A DNA stretch of 57,572 nucleotides from Pirellulales bacterium (GTDB taxonomy: Bacteria > Planctomycetota > Planctomycetia > Pirellulales > Thermoguttaceae), in NCBI GenBank assembly GCA_016935315.1, contig JAFGRD010000041.1:1-57572 (forward strand). The letters run 5' to 3'. Every line of letters begins with the position of its first letter. The stretch's first letter is position 1. Positions 32,459 through 40,449 of this stretch are shown here, piece by piece. The position numbers were made by a program, and so were the translations under genes. The notes beneath the pieces are model-generated. The model was given only the letters and a program-made list of their open reading frames with translations. It was not told the DNA's origin and searched no databases.

Positions 32459-33628
32459 GTGGACCTCCCGTTGATTGTGAGCCCGTTGGGGATTCTGGCG
32501 ACGCTTGCCGGCGTGGCATCGTTTTTCCATTTCTTGGAGAAGACGACTCGGTGGAAGCTCTTCGACCTGTTTCCACCGCTGCTGTTCATCTACGGCGTCC
32601 CGCTGCTGCTCTCCAACACGGGCGTGATGTCGAACAAGTCGCCGCTGTACGGTTGGATGAGTGACACCGTCCTGCCGATGTTCCTGATTCTCATGCTGCT
32701 GCAGGTCGACGTTGCGGAAGCGGTGAGGGTGATGGGCAAGGGGATCCTCGTGCTGCTGTTCGGCACCGCCGGGGTGATCCTTGGCGCGCCGCTGGCCTAT
32801 CTGCTCGTGAAGACCCACTTGGGGCCCGAAGGCTGGAAGGCGTTCGGGGTTCTTGCGGGGAGCTGGATCGGCGGGACCGGCAACATGGCGGCCGTCAGCG
32901 AAGGACTGAGGATTGCGCCCGCCGATTTCGGCCTGGCGGTGCTCGCCGACGCCCTGGTGTATCTGGTCTGGCTGCCGGTGCTGTTGGGCTCCCGAAGTTG
33001 CGCGCGGTGGTTCAGCCGGTTTGCCCGGGTCGACCCCCGCAGAATCGAGATGCTCGAGCGCAGCTCGGGCGAGCTCTCCGGCGAGCAGGCGAAGCCGGAG
33101 ATGCGTCACGTGCTTTACCTGCTGTTCCTCGGGCTCTTCTTTCCCTGGGTGTCCGATGCCATGTCCGGTTGGCTGCCGACGGCCGAGCCGGTCCTGGACT
33201 CCAACTCCTGGAGCATCCTGTTGACGACCACGTTCGGAATCCTGCTGTCCATGACTCCGGCCAAGCAGATCCCGGGGAGCCGTCCGCTGGCGGCGGCCTT
33301 GGTGATTCTGTTCGTCGCCAACATGGGAGCCAGGGCGGATCTCAGCGGACTGGCCCAGCGGGCGCCGTGGTTCCTGCTGGGCGCCTTCATCTGGATCGGG
33401 CTGCACGGCGCGTGTTGCGTCTGCGGAGCGAGGCTCTTCCGCGTGGATATCCACTCGACCGCGATCGCCAGCGCCGCCAATATCGGCGGGATTGCCAGTG
33501 CCCCGATCGTCGCCGCGTACCACAACCAAAAGCTCGTGCCGGTGAGTATCCTGATGGCGCTGCTGGGCTACGCGATCGGCAACTACGGGGCGTTCTTCGC
33601 CGCGTGGCTCTGCTACTTGGCGTCCTGA
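32459..33628 (+). CDS. DUF819-family integral membrane protein
   Basis: A 389-residue protein with about ten hydrophobic helices and the conserved GSWIGGTGNMAAVSEGLRI motif near residue 140, followed by ADALVYLVWLPVLLG. The C-terminal half contains SAANIGGIASAPIVAAYHN and GYAIGNYGAFFAAWLC. This matches the DUF819 (YjcL-like) membrane family, whose transport function is unknown. The open frame begins with GTG at 32459, which has only a weak ribosome-binding site; an in-frame GTG at 32477 would still leave the first helix whole, so the exact start is open. Family B copy 1 occupies much of the upstream region and may affect expression. Confidence 0.88.
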   Translation: MDLPLIVSPLGILATLAGVASFFHFLEKTTRWKLFDLFPPLLFIYGVPLLLSNTGVMSNKSPLYGWMSDTVLPMFLILMLLQVDVAEAVRVMGKGILVLLFGTAGVILGAPLAYLLVKTHLGPEGWKAFGVLAGSWIGGTGNMAAVSEGLRIAPADFGLAVLADALVYLVWLPVLLGSRSCARWFSRFARVDPRRIEMLERSSGELSGEQAKPEMRHVLYLLFLGLFFPWVSDAMSGWLPTAEPVLDSNSWSILLTTTFGILLSMTPAKQIPGSRPLAAALVILFVANMGARADLSGLAQRAPWFLLGAFIWIGLHGACCVCGARLFRVDIHSTAIASAANIGGIASAPIVAAYHNQKLVPVSILMALLGYAIGNYGAFFAAWLCYLAS

Positions 33629-33730
33629 GCGGGCCGGCCCTCGATCTTCTCGCCCGGGCCGCGTCCCCCAACCCACGTGTTCGCGGAAGCCCCAGATTCC
33701 TTGGTCTCCGCAAATGACGTCCTGGCGGAA

Positions 33731-33870
33731 GATGCCTTTGACTTTCCTGGTTCTTGCCCGATCAGAAGTCACCGGAATCGACGTGGCACACAGGGCGAGC
33801 GTCATGGCCGGAAAGGCGTCTGCCCCGCCTTTCCAGCCATGAGAATGCCCAACTTATTCTCTTGCGAGTC
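33731..33870 (-). repeat. Family C dispersed repeat, copy 2
   Basis: The reverse complement of this 140-bp segment matches 6732-6871 without gaps. This copy keeps an internal hairpin: GGCCGGAAAGGCG and CGCCTTTCCAGCC flank a 7-base loop. Its GACTCGC edge faces the ParA-like gene, 76 bp away, just before the TATAAT at 33895. The shared segment AATGCCCAAC(C/T)TATTCT near the edge could hold promoter elements in both copies. Confidence 0.85.
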
Positions 33871-33894
33871 CTAGGCCCGATCCCCTGCCGATCG

Positions 33895-33931
33895 TATAAT
33901 CGGGCTCCGTGAGACCCGCAGCGTCACGGAG
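33895..33931 (+). promoter_or_regulatory. -10 box and inverted-repeat leader of the ParA-like gene
   Basis: A perfect TATAAT lies at 33895-33900, without a convincing -35 hexamer at normal spacing. It is followed by CTCCGTGA (33905-33912) and TCACGGAG (33924-33931), a perfect 8-bp inverted repeat that extends to 11 pairs allowing one G-U. The dyad covers the expected transcript start and ends six bases before the ATG-proximal GAGG. It could be an operator or an RNA hairpin near the ribosome-binding site. Confidence 0.45.
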
Positions 33932-33946
33932 TCCGAGGGATCGCAG

Positions 33947-34741
33947 ATGCGTTCGATAGCGGTGATGAATCAGAAGGGCGGGGTGGGCAAGACGACCACC
34001 GTGGTCAACGTCGGCGCCGCGTTGGCGGAGTCGGGGCTGCGGGTGTGCGTGATCGATCTCGATCCCCAGGCGCACGCCACGCTGCATCTGGGAAGCGATC
34101 TGCGGCCGGAGCAACCGTCGATCTACCATGTGCTGACCGGCCAGCACCGCCTGGAGGAGGCCCGGCGGCAGGTCGCGGACAATCTCTGGGTGGTCGGTTC
34201 GAGTCTCGATCTGGCGGCGGCGGAAACGGAACTGGCCTCGGTGGCCGGCCGCGAGGCCATCCTCCGCGACAAGCTCGGCGAGGACAGCCAGACGTTCGAC
34301 TACCTGTTGATCGATTGCCCCCCGTCGCTGGGAATTCTCACGCTCAACGCCCTGGTTGCGGTCGGCGAGGTCTTCATACCGCTGCAACCGCATTTCCTGG
34401 CTTTGCACGGGCTGAGCAAGCTGCTGGAAACGATTGGGCGGGTCGCCGCGCGACTGAACCCCCGGCTGAAGCTCGGCGGCGTGGTTCTCTGCATGTACGA
34501 CGCCAATACGCGGCTGGCGGCCGAGGTGAGCCAGGACGTGGTCGAGTTTTTCCAGGCCGCTCGAGGTCAATCGACCCCCTGGGCCGAGGCCACCGTCTTC
34601 CAGACCCGCATCCGCCGGAACATCCGGCTGGCCGAGGCGCCCAGCTTCGGTCAATCGATCTTCCAGTACGCCCGCAGCTCGAACGGCGCCGAGGACTACC
34701 GCGAGTTGGCCGCAGAGATCCGCACCGGCAGCGGCCGCTGA
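33947..34741 (+). CDS. ParA/Soj-family partitioning ATPase (orphan)
   Basis: A 264-residue cytoplasmic ATPase of the ParA/MinD superfamily. The deviant Walker A motif MNQKGGVGKTT places the signature lysine at residue 10 and the P-loop lysine at 15. The switch motif VCVIDLDPQAHATLHLG and Walker B DYLLIDCPPSLGILTLNALV follow. Near the C-terminus are VFQTRIRRNIRLAEAPSFGQ and the DYRELAAEI end typical of chromosomal Soj proteins. No parB or parS cluster is next to it, and a strong terminator follows, so it is transcribed alone; it may position another large structure or partner with a ParB elsewhere. The ATG has GAGG about nine bases upstream. Confidence 0.92.
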   Translation: MRSIAVMNQKGGVGKTTTVVNVGAALAESGLRVCVIDLDPQAHATLHLGSDLRPEQPSIYHVLTGQHRLEEARRQVADNLWVVGSSLDLAAAETELASVAGREAILRDKLGEDSQTFDYLLIDCPPSLGILTLNALVAVGEVFIPLQPHFLALHGLSKLLETIGRVAARLNPRLKLGGVVLCMYDANTRLAAEVSQDVVEFFQAARGQSTPWAEATVFQTRIRRNIRLAEAPSFGQSIFQYARSSNGAEDYRELAAEIRTGSGR

Positions 34742-34790
34742 TCGTGGGCGTGGTCGACCGATTCCCCTTCGTCCCCACGGTGTTCTGCGG

Positions 34791-34819
34791 GTTGTTCGGG
34801 TTGCGCCGAACGACTTTTT
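34791..34819 (+). terminator. Intrinsic terminator of the ParA-like gene
   Basis: A 9-bp stem GTTGTTCGG (34791-34799) and CCGAACGAC (34806-34814) with one G-U pair and a six-base loop, followed at once by TTTTT (34815-34819). It starts 50 bp after the stop codon. This is the most convincing Rho-independent terminator in the window. Confidence 0.8.
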
Positions 34820-35021
34820 CCGGTTTTGTCGAAAAGCCGCCTGGGGTCTGGTACTGCCTTTTTATGGTCACGCCGATAGCGCCGATTGATGCACGCCGGG
34901 GCCGCCAAATTGAGGCGCAACCAGGCGGATTCTGCAAATCCGTTGTAGCCGGCGCGACGATAGTCTTCATCTGAGTGAGGCGGTGTGGCGGGGGCCTGCA
35001 CAATCGAAAGGAGTCTCGGAA

Positions 35022-36488
35022 ATGAAACTGCTGGGAAGTACATTATTCGTGTGTTTGGTGGTCTTCGGTTCGGCGACGGCCTGGGCCCAGTATGGGCTCT
35101 ACGGCTCGCCCGAGATGCTCGATCTGCCACAAGTCGGATCCGAGACGGTTCCTTGTAGCTGGGGGCCTTCTCCGGCGGGGCAGTTCGCGGCGCTTGCCAC
35201 GGCCGGTCAACCCGTGGCGCCCGGGATGGTCTCCACCACGCCGACGCCGAACGGCCAGTGGAATGGGTTTCCCATGGCGGCTGCCGGCCGACGCCCCAAG
35301 AAGACGGCCGAACCTGCGCCGCCGCAAGCGGTCGATGCGCAGAACGTGCTCCGGAGTGACTCCGCGCCGGCAGCCGCGCCGAACGTGGTCGATCAGATGC
35401 TCAGCGAGTCGCCGATCGGGGAACCGTCCGGTGAGTATCTCGGCCCGGACTCCGGCTCCTGCGGCCCGTGCAATCAATACGGGGACGTGGTCTACCAGTA
35501 TGGCGAGTGCGAGCCTCCCTGCTGCTCAGACTGGTACGTGTCGGTGCTGGGGCTGGTGATGGGACGCGACGCCCCCAACCGCGTCTGGACGACCTACGAG
35601 ACCGGGGCCGAGTCCAACCAGTTGGAGTTGGACGTGCTCGGCTGGCGCTGGGGCGCCGAGATCCGCTTCGGGCGGCGATTTTGCTGCAACCAGTGGGCGC
35701 TGGAAGCCGTTTACTGGACGCTGGATGCGTTCGAGGACACCCGCTATCGCAGCCATGTCAACGGCGTGGGCACGCCGCTGGTCGTCAGCGGGATCGAGTT
35801 TGCCGGCCGAAATGGGACGCTGCTGTTCGACTCGGCCGCCGGCCATCGCCTGACCCGCTACAACGAGTTTCACAACATCGAGCTGAACCTGATCCGCAAC
35901 CAGATGACCTCTTCCGACTACACCGCCTTGTGGGATATCGACTGGCTGGTCGGCATGCGTTATTTCCGGTTCGAGGAGCACTGGCTCTTCGGATCGGTTG
36001 CCGGCGGTTACTGGTGGGGCCAGGACCCGTCTCAAGAGGCCTTTCTGGACGAGCGGATCACGAACAACATGCTCGGTTTCCAGTTCGGCCTCGACGCCAG
36101 CTACTACTTCAACCCGGCATGGCGGTTCTTCCTGATGCCGAGGTTCGGTATCTACAACAATCACATCGACCAGTACTTCAACGCCTATTTGGGCGACGGC
36201 ACGGTTGCCAACCCCACGGCGGCAAGCGGCCAGACCGGCAGCTATCCGGTAATTGCCGACAAGGATGTCGTCTCGTTCCTCACGCAGATCGACATCGGTT
36301 TGGACTGGCAGATCGCCCCGCAATGGACCCTGCGAGCCGGATACCGCGTGGTGTTGGCGACGGGAATCGGGTTGGCCGACAATCAGATTCCGCCGTACAT
36401 CGTCGACATCCCCGAACTGGCGAGCATCGACCACAACGGCGACCTGATCCTGCACGGAGCGACGCTGGGGGTGACCTACAACTTCTGA
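35022..36488 (+). CDS. BBP7-family (DUF1551) outer-membrane beta-barrel protein
   Basis: A 488-residue exported protein with a clear signal peptide (LFVCLVVFGSATAWAQ). After a Pro/Ala-rich, low-complexity region and a Cys-containing linker (GPCNQYGD, CEPPCCSDWYVSVLGLVMGR) comes the DUF1551-type barrel, rich in alternating aromatic strands: GWRWGAEIRFGRRFCCNQWALE, WLVGMRYFRFEEHW, LGFQFGLDASYYFNPAWRFF and WTLRAGYRVVLATGIG. It ends with a strand YNF and an aromatic terminal residue, as outer-membrane proteins do. This family is almost confined to planctomycetes. AAAGGAG lies just before the ATG. A function as pore or structural barrel is likely but unproven. The 280 bp upstream contain the ParA-like gene's terminator and no other gene. 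Confidence 0.88.
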   Translation: MKLLGSTLFVCLVVFGSATAWAQYGLYGSPEMLDLPQVGSETVPCSWGPSPAGQFAALATAGQPVAPGMVSTTPTPNGQWNGFPMAAAGRRPKKTAEPAPPQAVDAQNVLRSDSAPAAAPNVVDQMLSESPIGEPSGEYLGPDSGSCGPCNQYGDVVYQYGECEPPCCSDWYVSVLGLVMGRDAPNRVWTTYETGAESNQLELDVLGWRWGAEIRFGRRFCCNQWALEAVYWTLDAFEDTRYRSHVNGVGTPLVVSGIEFAGRNGTLLFDSAAGHRLTRYNEFHNIELNLIRNQMTSSDYTALWDIDWLVGMRYFRFEEHWLFGSVAGGYWWGQDPSQEAFLDERITNNMLGFQFGLDASYYFNPAWRFFLMPRFGIYNNHIDQYFNAYLGDGTVANPTAASGQTGSYPVIADKDVVSFLTQIDIGLDWQIAPQWTLRAGYRVVLATGIGLADNQIPPYIVDIPELASIDHNGDLILHGATLGVTYNF

Positions 36489-36617
36489 GCGAGACGCTGT
36501 CGATCGAGCCGGTAGCGTCCGGCGGGGCAACTGCCCGCAAGAACCAGTTGGCCATACGGCAGAGAGCAAGGACGTGCAGCGTTCTTGCTCTTTCACTGCG
36601 CCGCGACGGAGCAGGCC

Positions 36618-37142
36618 CTACGAACAGGTTTCGGACCCGTCGCGCAAGGCCAGGAAGTCGGGGTCCCAGCGGAGGGGGTCGAAGTCGGGCTCGTCGTCGA
36701 TCAGTTCGCGGAAGTCGGGATCGATGTGCAAAGCGCGGGAGAGATACTCCAAGGCCCGCTGCTTGTTGCCGGCCAGACTCCAGTAGCAGGCGAGATTGTA
36801 GTGGACGAGGCCTTCGGTGGGCTCGGCGGCCAGGGCCCGCTCCAGGGAGTCGATGGCCAGGTCGATGCGCCCGGTGCGTTTGTAGCACCACCCCAGGGCG
36901 AACCAGACGTGGACGTTCTGCGGCGCCGCCAATGCCGCTTGCACCAAGGGCCGGAGTGCTTCGGCGTGGCGATCCATCGACCGCAGCGCTTCGCCACAGA
37001 GGTACAACGAGTGGACATCGAGATCGGCCTCCTCGCCGAGTCGGCCCAGCGCGGTCAGCGCGTGCTGCGGAAGGCCGAGCTCCAAATAGCCCTCGGCCTC
37101 GCCGTGGATCTTCGAGCGGCGGATGCGGTCTCGAAATGTCAC
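36618..37142 (-). CDS. TPR-repeat protein
   Basis: A 174-residue soluble protein with four to five TPR-like helical hairpins, such as YLELGLPQHALTALGRL, LDVHSLYLCGEALRSMDRHA, NVHVWFALGWCYKRTGRIDL and LVHYNLACYWSLAGNKQR, each ending in LxIDPD- or AEP-type turns. No signal peptide or membrane helix is visible, so it is probably a cytoplasmic interaction or assembly factor. It is convergent with the BBP7 gene, and nothing nearby suggests its partner. The closing segment DEPDFDPLRWDPDFLALRDG is a common C-terminal tail in planctomycete TPR proteins. Confidence 0.82.
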   Translation of the reverse strand: MTFRDRIRRSKIHGEAEGYLELGLPQHALTALGRLGEEADLDVHSLYLCGEALRSMDRHAEALRPLVQAALAAPQNVHVWFALGWCYKRTGRIDLAIDSLERALAAEPTEGLVHYNLACYWSLAGNKQRALEYLSRALHIDPDFRELIDDEPDFDPLRWDPDFLALRDGSETCS

Positions 37143-37454
37143 GTTTCTCAGCTCCGGCGGCGGCCAACGTTCTGCACGGTCACGGATATCCGCTCAATTC
37201 TAGCCGCCGCTTGGCCCGACCCAAATCGGCCGTCTGAAGTCGCGACGCAAAGCACTGTGCCCCAACCAGTAACGTCGCAGACTCAGGCCGGGCAGGTGGG
37301 GGTGGACATTCCCGGCAGGAACAATCGAATCCCGCCGCTCTGTCAGAAAACACAGAGAGGGTCAGCAGCAGCCGCTTTCCCTGCAAACCCGGGCTTCTGC
37401 AGCAGGCCCTCCGTGTATTGGCAGTGCAGGCCCAAACCGGCGTCCCCCCGCAGC
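37143..37454. other. Intergenic region, no gene recognised
   Basis: About 310 bp between two minus-strand genes. Short open stretches here are Cys/Pro/Arg-rich and match nothing known. The 14-mer GTAACGTCGCAGAC (37269-37282) recurs at 38392-38405, just upstream of the HDOD gene start, but this is not clearly more than chance. The promoter for the TPR gene must lie here. Confidence 0.35.
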
Positions 37455-38372
37455 TTACGAGGTGGCTGAGGCGACTTCGCTGAACCGATCGACCAGAGAC
37501 TTCGCAGGCGTGGCCAGCTTCAAGACGGGGGCGAACTCGGAGAACTCTTCGTCGATCTGGCCCAGCAGCTCAATCACCAGAGGGCTACCCGGCGGCGCGA
37601 CTTTCTGATAGTACTCCTCGAACAGGCTGCACTCGTGCCAGGACTTGTCGGCCGTCGACGGCAACAACGCCGATAAGGCCACGGCCAATCGCCCCGCGTC
37701 CTCTTTGGGCTGCAACACCCAGCGTTCGATGGCCTGGTGATTCTCGACCAAAAGGGCAAACGCGTCGGGCAGATTCCACTGCCGCGCCATGATCCCGGCC
37801 GCCTCGGCGTGTGTCCAGCCAAACACCTTGTCTTCCAGATAAGACAGCCGGATTCTCCCGTCGTGGCGGGCTTCGAGCAGCTTCTCGTAGACTTCCGGGG
37901 CCTCCTTGGCCAACAGGGGCACGGCCATGTCCTGCAACAGGGCCGCGGCGAACGGCTCCTCAACCTCCTTGATCCGCAGCAGCTTGGCCATCGCCCTCGC
38001 AAACAGCGCCCGACGCAGCGAATCCTGCCAGAGACTCTTCAGGTCGAAGGGGCCGCACTTCGGATTCGGCATCAAGCTGAAGACGGCGCTCCAGAGGGCG
38101 AAGTTCTTGATCGTGCGAATTCCTACCAGGGTGATCGCCAGCTTGACGCTGGAAATCTCCCGCGAGAAGCCGAAATACGACGAATTGACGAACCGCAACA
38201 CCTGGCCGGTCAGCCCCGGATCGGACTCGATGGGAACCGCAAACTCGGCCGGGCCGTTTTCGGGATCTTGCGAGAGTTCCAACAGGCGGATGGCGCTCTG
38301 CGGCAGTGCGGGCAACTGAGCCCCGGACAAAATCTTCTTCAGGTCGATCGTGGGAGCTTTTGCGTTGGTCAT
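37455..38372 (-). CDS. HDOD-domain protein
   Basis: A 305-residue protein covering a complete HDOD domain, the noncatalytic relative of HD phosphohydrolases used in signalling and regulation. Visible are LPALPQSAIRLLELSQDP, VPIESDPGLTGQVLRFVNSS, YFGFSREISSVKLAITLVG with TIKNFALW, and AAALLQDMAVPLLAKEAP, where a true HD-type enzyme would carry HD. ATG 38372 has AAAGGAT just upstream, while the longer open frame back to 38687 is unlike the family. No sensor or output domain is attached. It is transcribed alone and may influence chemotaxis, motility or cyclic-dinucleotide circuits, but nothing in the context confirms this. Confidence 0.88.
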   Translation of the reverse strand: MTNAKAPTIDLKKILSGAQLPALPQSAIRLLELSQDPENGPAEFAVPIESDPGLTGQVLRFVNSSYFGFSREISSVKLAITLVGIRTIKNFALWSAVFSLMPNPKCGPFDLKSLWQDSLRRALFARAMAKLLRIKEVEEPFAAALLQDMAVPLLAKEAPEVYEKLLEARHDGRIRLSYLEDKVFGWTHAEAAGIMARQWNLPDAFALLVENHQAIERWVLQPKEDAGRLAVALSALLPSTADKSWHECSLFEEYYQKVAPPGSPLVIELLGQIDEEFSEFAPVLKLATPAKSLVDRFSEVASATS

Positions 38373-38823
38373 GGATCCTTTCACCCCATATGTAACGTCG
38401 CAGACGCGCATCACCTGCGGGAGCCGGGCCGGCGTGGGGGGAGCGACCTCTCTAGTCATCACCGGACCATGACTAACCCTACGACACAACTGTGTGCCGG
38501 GCAAACCGAATCGAGACCGCCACCGGGCCTGCCCGGGCCGCTCGGGTCGCCCAATCGCTACAACGTAGCCAAAAGGCCACGATTCCGCCCCCCGGTGTTG
38601 CCGCAGCGCCACACGGCCACCTAGGAAACGACGCCGCCAAATCAGCGTAAGCTGTTTCTCAACAAAGTGTTGTGACCACGATTCCACGTCGAAACGGCGG
38701 ACCGGCCCGCCGGTTGCATCCCCACGGACCCGGGCAAGGTCGCCACAGAATCGCGTGCCGCCTGTTCGGACAGGCCTGGCTGCCCTGCTCTGTGCTCCAT
38801 CTGACGTCTTGTGGGGGTCCCTG
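38373..38823. other. Intergenic region between divergent genes, no gene recognised
   Basis: About 450 bp between the HDOD gene and the small membrane protein gene. It contains the HDOD ribosome-binding site and the 14-mer noted at 38392-38405. Other open stretches are not recognisable. I see no convincing promoter pair, terminator or RNA gene. Confidence 0.35.
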
Positions 38824-39156
38824 GTGCGTCGAATCGGTTGGCTGTTGCTGCTTCTGCTGGGATTGGGTTATCTGGCCAGCGAAATCCCTTCCGTCGCGAC
38901 CCCGTCCGGTCACGCTGATCAGTTGGACTGGCGGCGGACTCGGGACGGATGGCAGCGTCGGGTCTGGGCGGAGAGGCCCGTCGCCGAGGACCAGCCGATC
39001 CTGCATCCGGCCGTGGTCGGTCTGCTGGAGCTTTTTCTCGCCTTGGCCGCCCTGATCGCGTTTGCCACCGACCATTCCGGTCGCGAACCCAACGGGGCGA
39101 CGTCCGCTCGCCGCCAGGCGAAGCGGAAATCCATCTTCCGACGCGGGCCGAAGTGA
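38824..39156 (+). CDS. Small membrane protein of unknown function
   Basis: A protein of about 110 residues with two hydrophobic helices: RIGWLLLLLLGLGYLASEI at the N-terminus and ILHPAVVGLLELFLALAALIAF near residue 80. Between them is a polar stretch DWRRTRDGWQRRVWAE, and the C-terminus is basic (RRQAKRKSIFRRG). I chose the GTG at 38824, next to the first helix; an in-frame ATG at 38755 adds 23 unremarkable residues. I do not know a function. It converges with the aldolase gene, whose stop lies 3 bp away, so the pair may overlap in their untranslated regions. Confidence 0.55.
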   Translation: MRRIGWLLLLLLGLGYLASEIPSVATPSGHADQLDWRRTRDGWQRRVWAERPVAEDQPILHPAVVGLLELFLALAALIAFATDHSGREPNGATSARRQAKRKSIFRRGPK

Positions 39157-39159
39157 CCT

Positions 39160-40128
39160 TCACACGTCGCTGGTCAGCTTGTCGTAAAACGCGACGTAGT
39201 CGTCGCGGGCATCGCCCTTGCGGGCGGCGATGGCGTCGCGGGGATGCTCGTTGAGCTGGCCGGTGATGTTGTACTGGACCAGCGGCCCCCACTCGACCTC
39301 GCGGCTGAGCGGCAGCAGGTAATCCTGCAACACCTGGTAGATCGGGCGGATCTTGAACTTGGGGTTGCGGAGAAACCCGATCATCAGTTCCATCGGGCAG
39401 TTGCCTGCCCCGCGGCCCAGACCGGCCATGGACGCATCGACCCGGTTTGCCCCGTGGATGATCGCCTCAATCGTGTTGGCGAAGCCCAATTGTTGGTTGT
39501 TGTGGGCGTGCATGCCCACTTCCTTGCCGGTCGCCTTGCCGAATTCCAGATACTTCTTCACCAGCCTTTCGACCTGTTCGGCGTAGAGCGATCCGAAGCT
39601 ATCGACGACCACCAGAACATGGACCGGCGTCTGGGCCAGCACCTCCAACGCCTGATCGACTTCCGTCTCCGTCGCGGTGGAAACGGCCATCAGATTGCCC
39701 GACACCTCGTAGCCCTTCTCGATCGCGTCGTGGATCATGTCGACCGCTTCGGAGACCTGGTGGACATAGAAGGCCACGCGGATCATGTCCAGCACGCTGT
39801 CGTCCTTGCGCAGCACCTGGGTCTTCCAGTCCGACTTTCCGGCGTCGCACATCACGGCCAGCTTCAGCGACGTGTCATTCTCGCCCACGACCCGGCGGAT
39901 GTCCTCCTCGTCGCAGTGCTTCCAGGGGCCGAACTCGCCCTTGGGAAACAGCTTCTCTGAGTTCTTGTAGCCGATCTCCATGTAGTCGATACCGGCTTCG
40001 ACGCAGGATTGGTAAACAGCCCGAACGAAGTCGTCATTGAAATGGTGATCATTGACCAGGCCGCCGTCCCGGACCGTGCAGTCCAGGACTTTCAACTCGG
40101 GGCGATAGGTAATCCACGGGGCGGTCAC
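39160..40128 (-). CDS. DRE-TIM metallolyase, HMGL-like aldolase family
   Basis: A 322-residue TIM-barrel enzyme of the HMG-CoA lyase-like superfamily, which cleaves or forms C-C bonds with a divalent metal. The signature VLDCTVRDGGLVNDHHF replaces the usual RDGxQ motif with RDGGL. The metal-binding HAHNNQQLGFAN is present in full, and DASMAGLGRGAGNCPME supplies the glycine-rich loop. The pattern resembles the aldolase branch of 4-hydroxy-2-oxovalerate aldolase-like proteins without the communication domain needed for a dehydrogenase partner. The substrate is not evident. A good sigma-70-like promoter lies about 57 bp upstream of the ATG. Confidence 0.88.
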   Translation of the reverse strand: MTAPWITYRPELKVLDCTVRDGGLVNDHHFNDDFVRAVYQSCVEAGIDYMEIGYKNSEKLFPKGEFGPWKHCDEEDIRRVVGENDTSLKLAVMCDAGKSDWKTQVLRKDDSVLDMIRVAFYVHQVSEAVDMIHDAIEKGYEVSGNLMAVSTATETEVDQALEVLAQTPVHVLVVVDSFGSLYAEQVERLVKKYLEFGKATGKEVGMHAHNNQQLGFANTIEAIIHGANRVDASMAGLGRGAGNCPMELMIGFLRNPKFKIRPIYQVLQDYLLPLSREVEWGPLVQYNITGQLNEHPRDAIAARKGDARDDYVAFYDKLTSDV

Positions 40129-40184
40129 ACTGAAACTCCTTCAAAAATGCGTGCCAATGCGCTACGGGGTGATGGGCTGCGAAC

Positions 40185-40218
40185 CTTATAGTATCCGCCA
40201 CGCCAAAAGGGATGTCAA
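40185..40218 (-). promoter_or_regulatory. Sigma-70-like promoter of the HMGL-like aldolase gene
   Basis: On the minus strand TTGACA (40218-40213) is a perfect -35 hexamer. After a 17-base spacer comes GATACT (40195-40190), and TATAAG (40190-40185) partly overlaps it as an alternative -10. The expected transcript start is 50 to 60 bp ahead of the ATG. Confidence 0.55.
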
Positions 40219-40449
40219 CCGGCCGGTACGGACACAAGACACACCATCAGAGGGGGTCGCTGGAGCAACGCCGCCACCCGGCGCACAAGGCCCCCTACCC
40301 AACGACACGTGTTCTTGCCACGCCGGCCAGGAACGGGTATCGTGAGTATGCGGCTGGCCCGTCTGTAGGATCGGAACTCCTGCAGAACGCCGCCCACCCT
40401 ACATTCCGCCAGAGTCCCGCAGAACGCCCGAAATCGAGGAGCCCGACCG

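Noticed and set aside
37269-38405. Repeated 14-mer GTAACGTCGCAGAC at 37269 and 38392, with a 9-base core at 32060
   Set aside because: A few chance 14-base matches are expected in a window of this size, spacing to the genes differs (about 20 to 130 bp), and the third site shares only nine bases.
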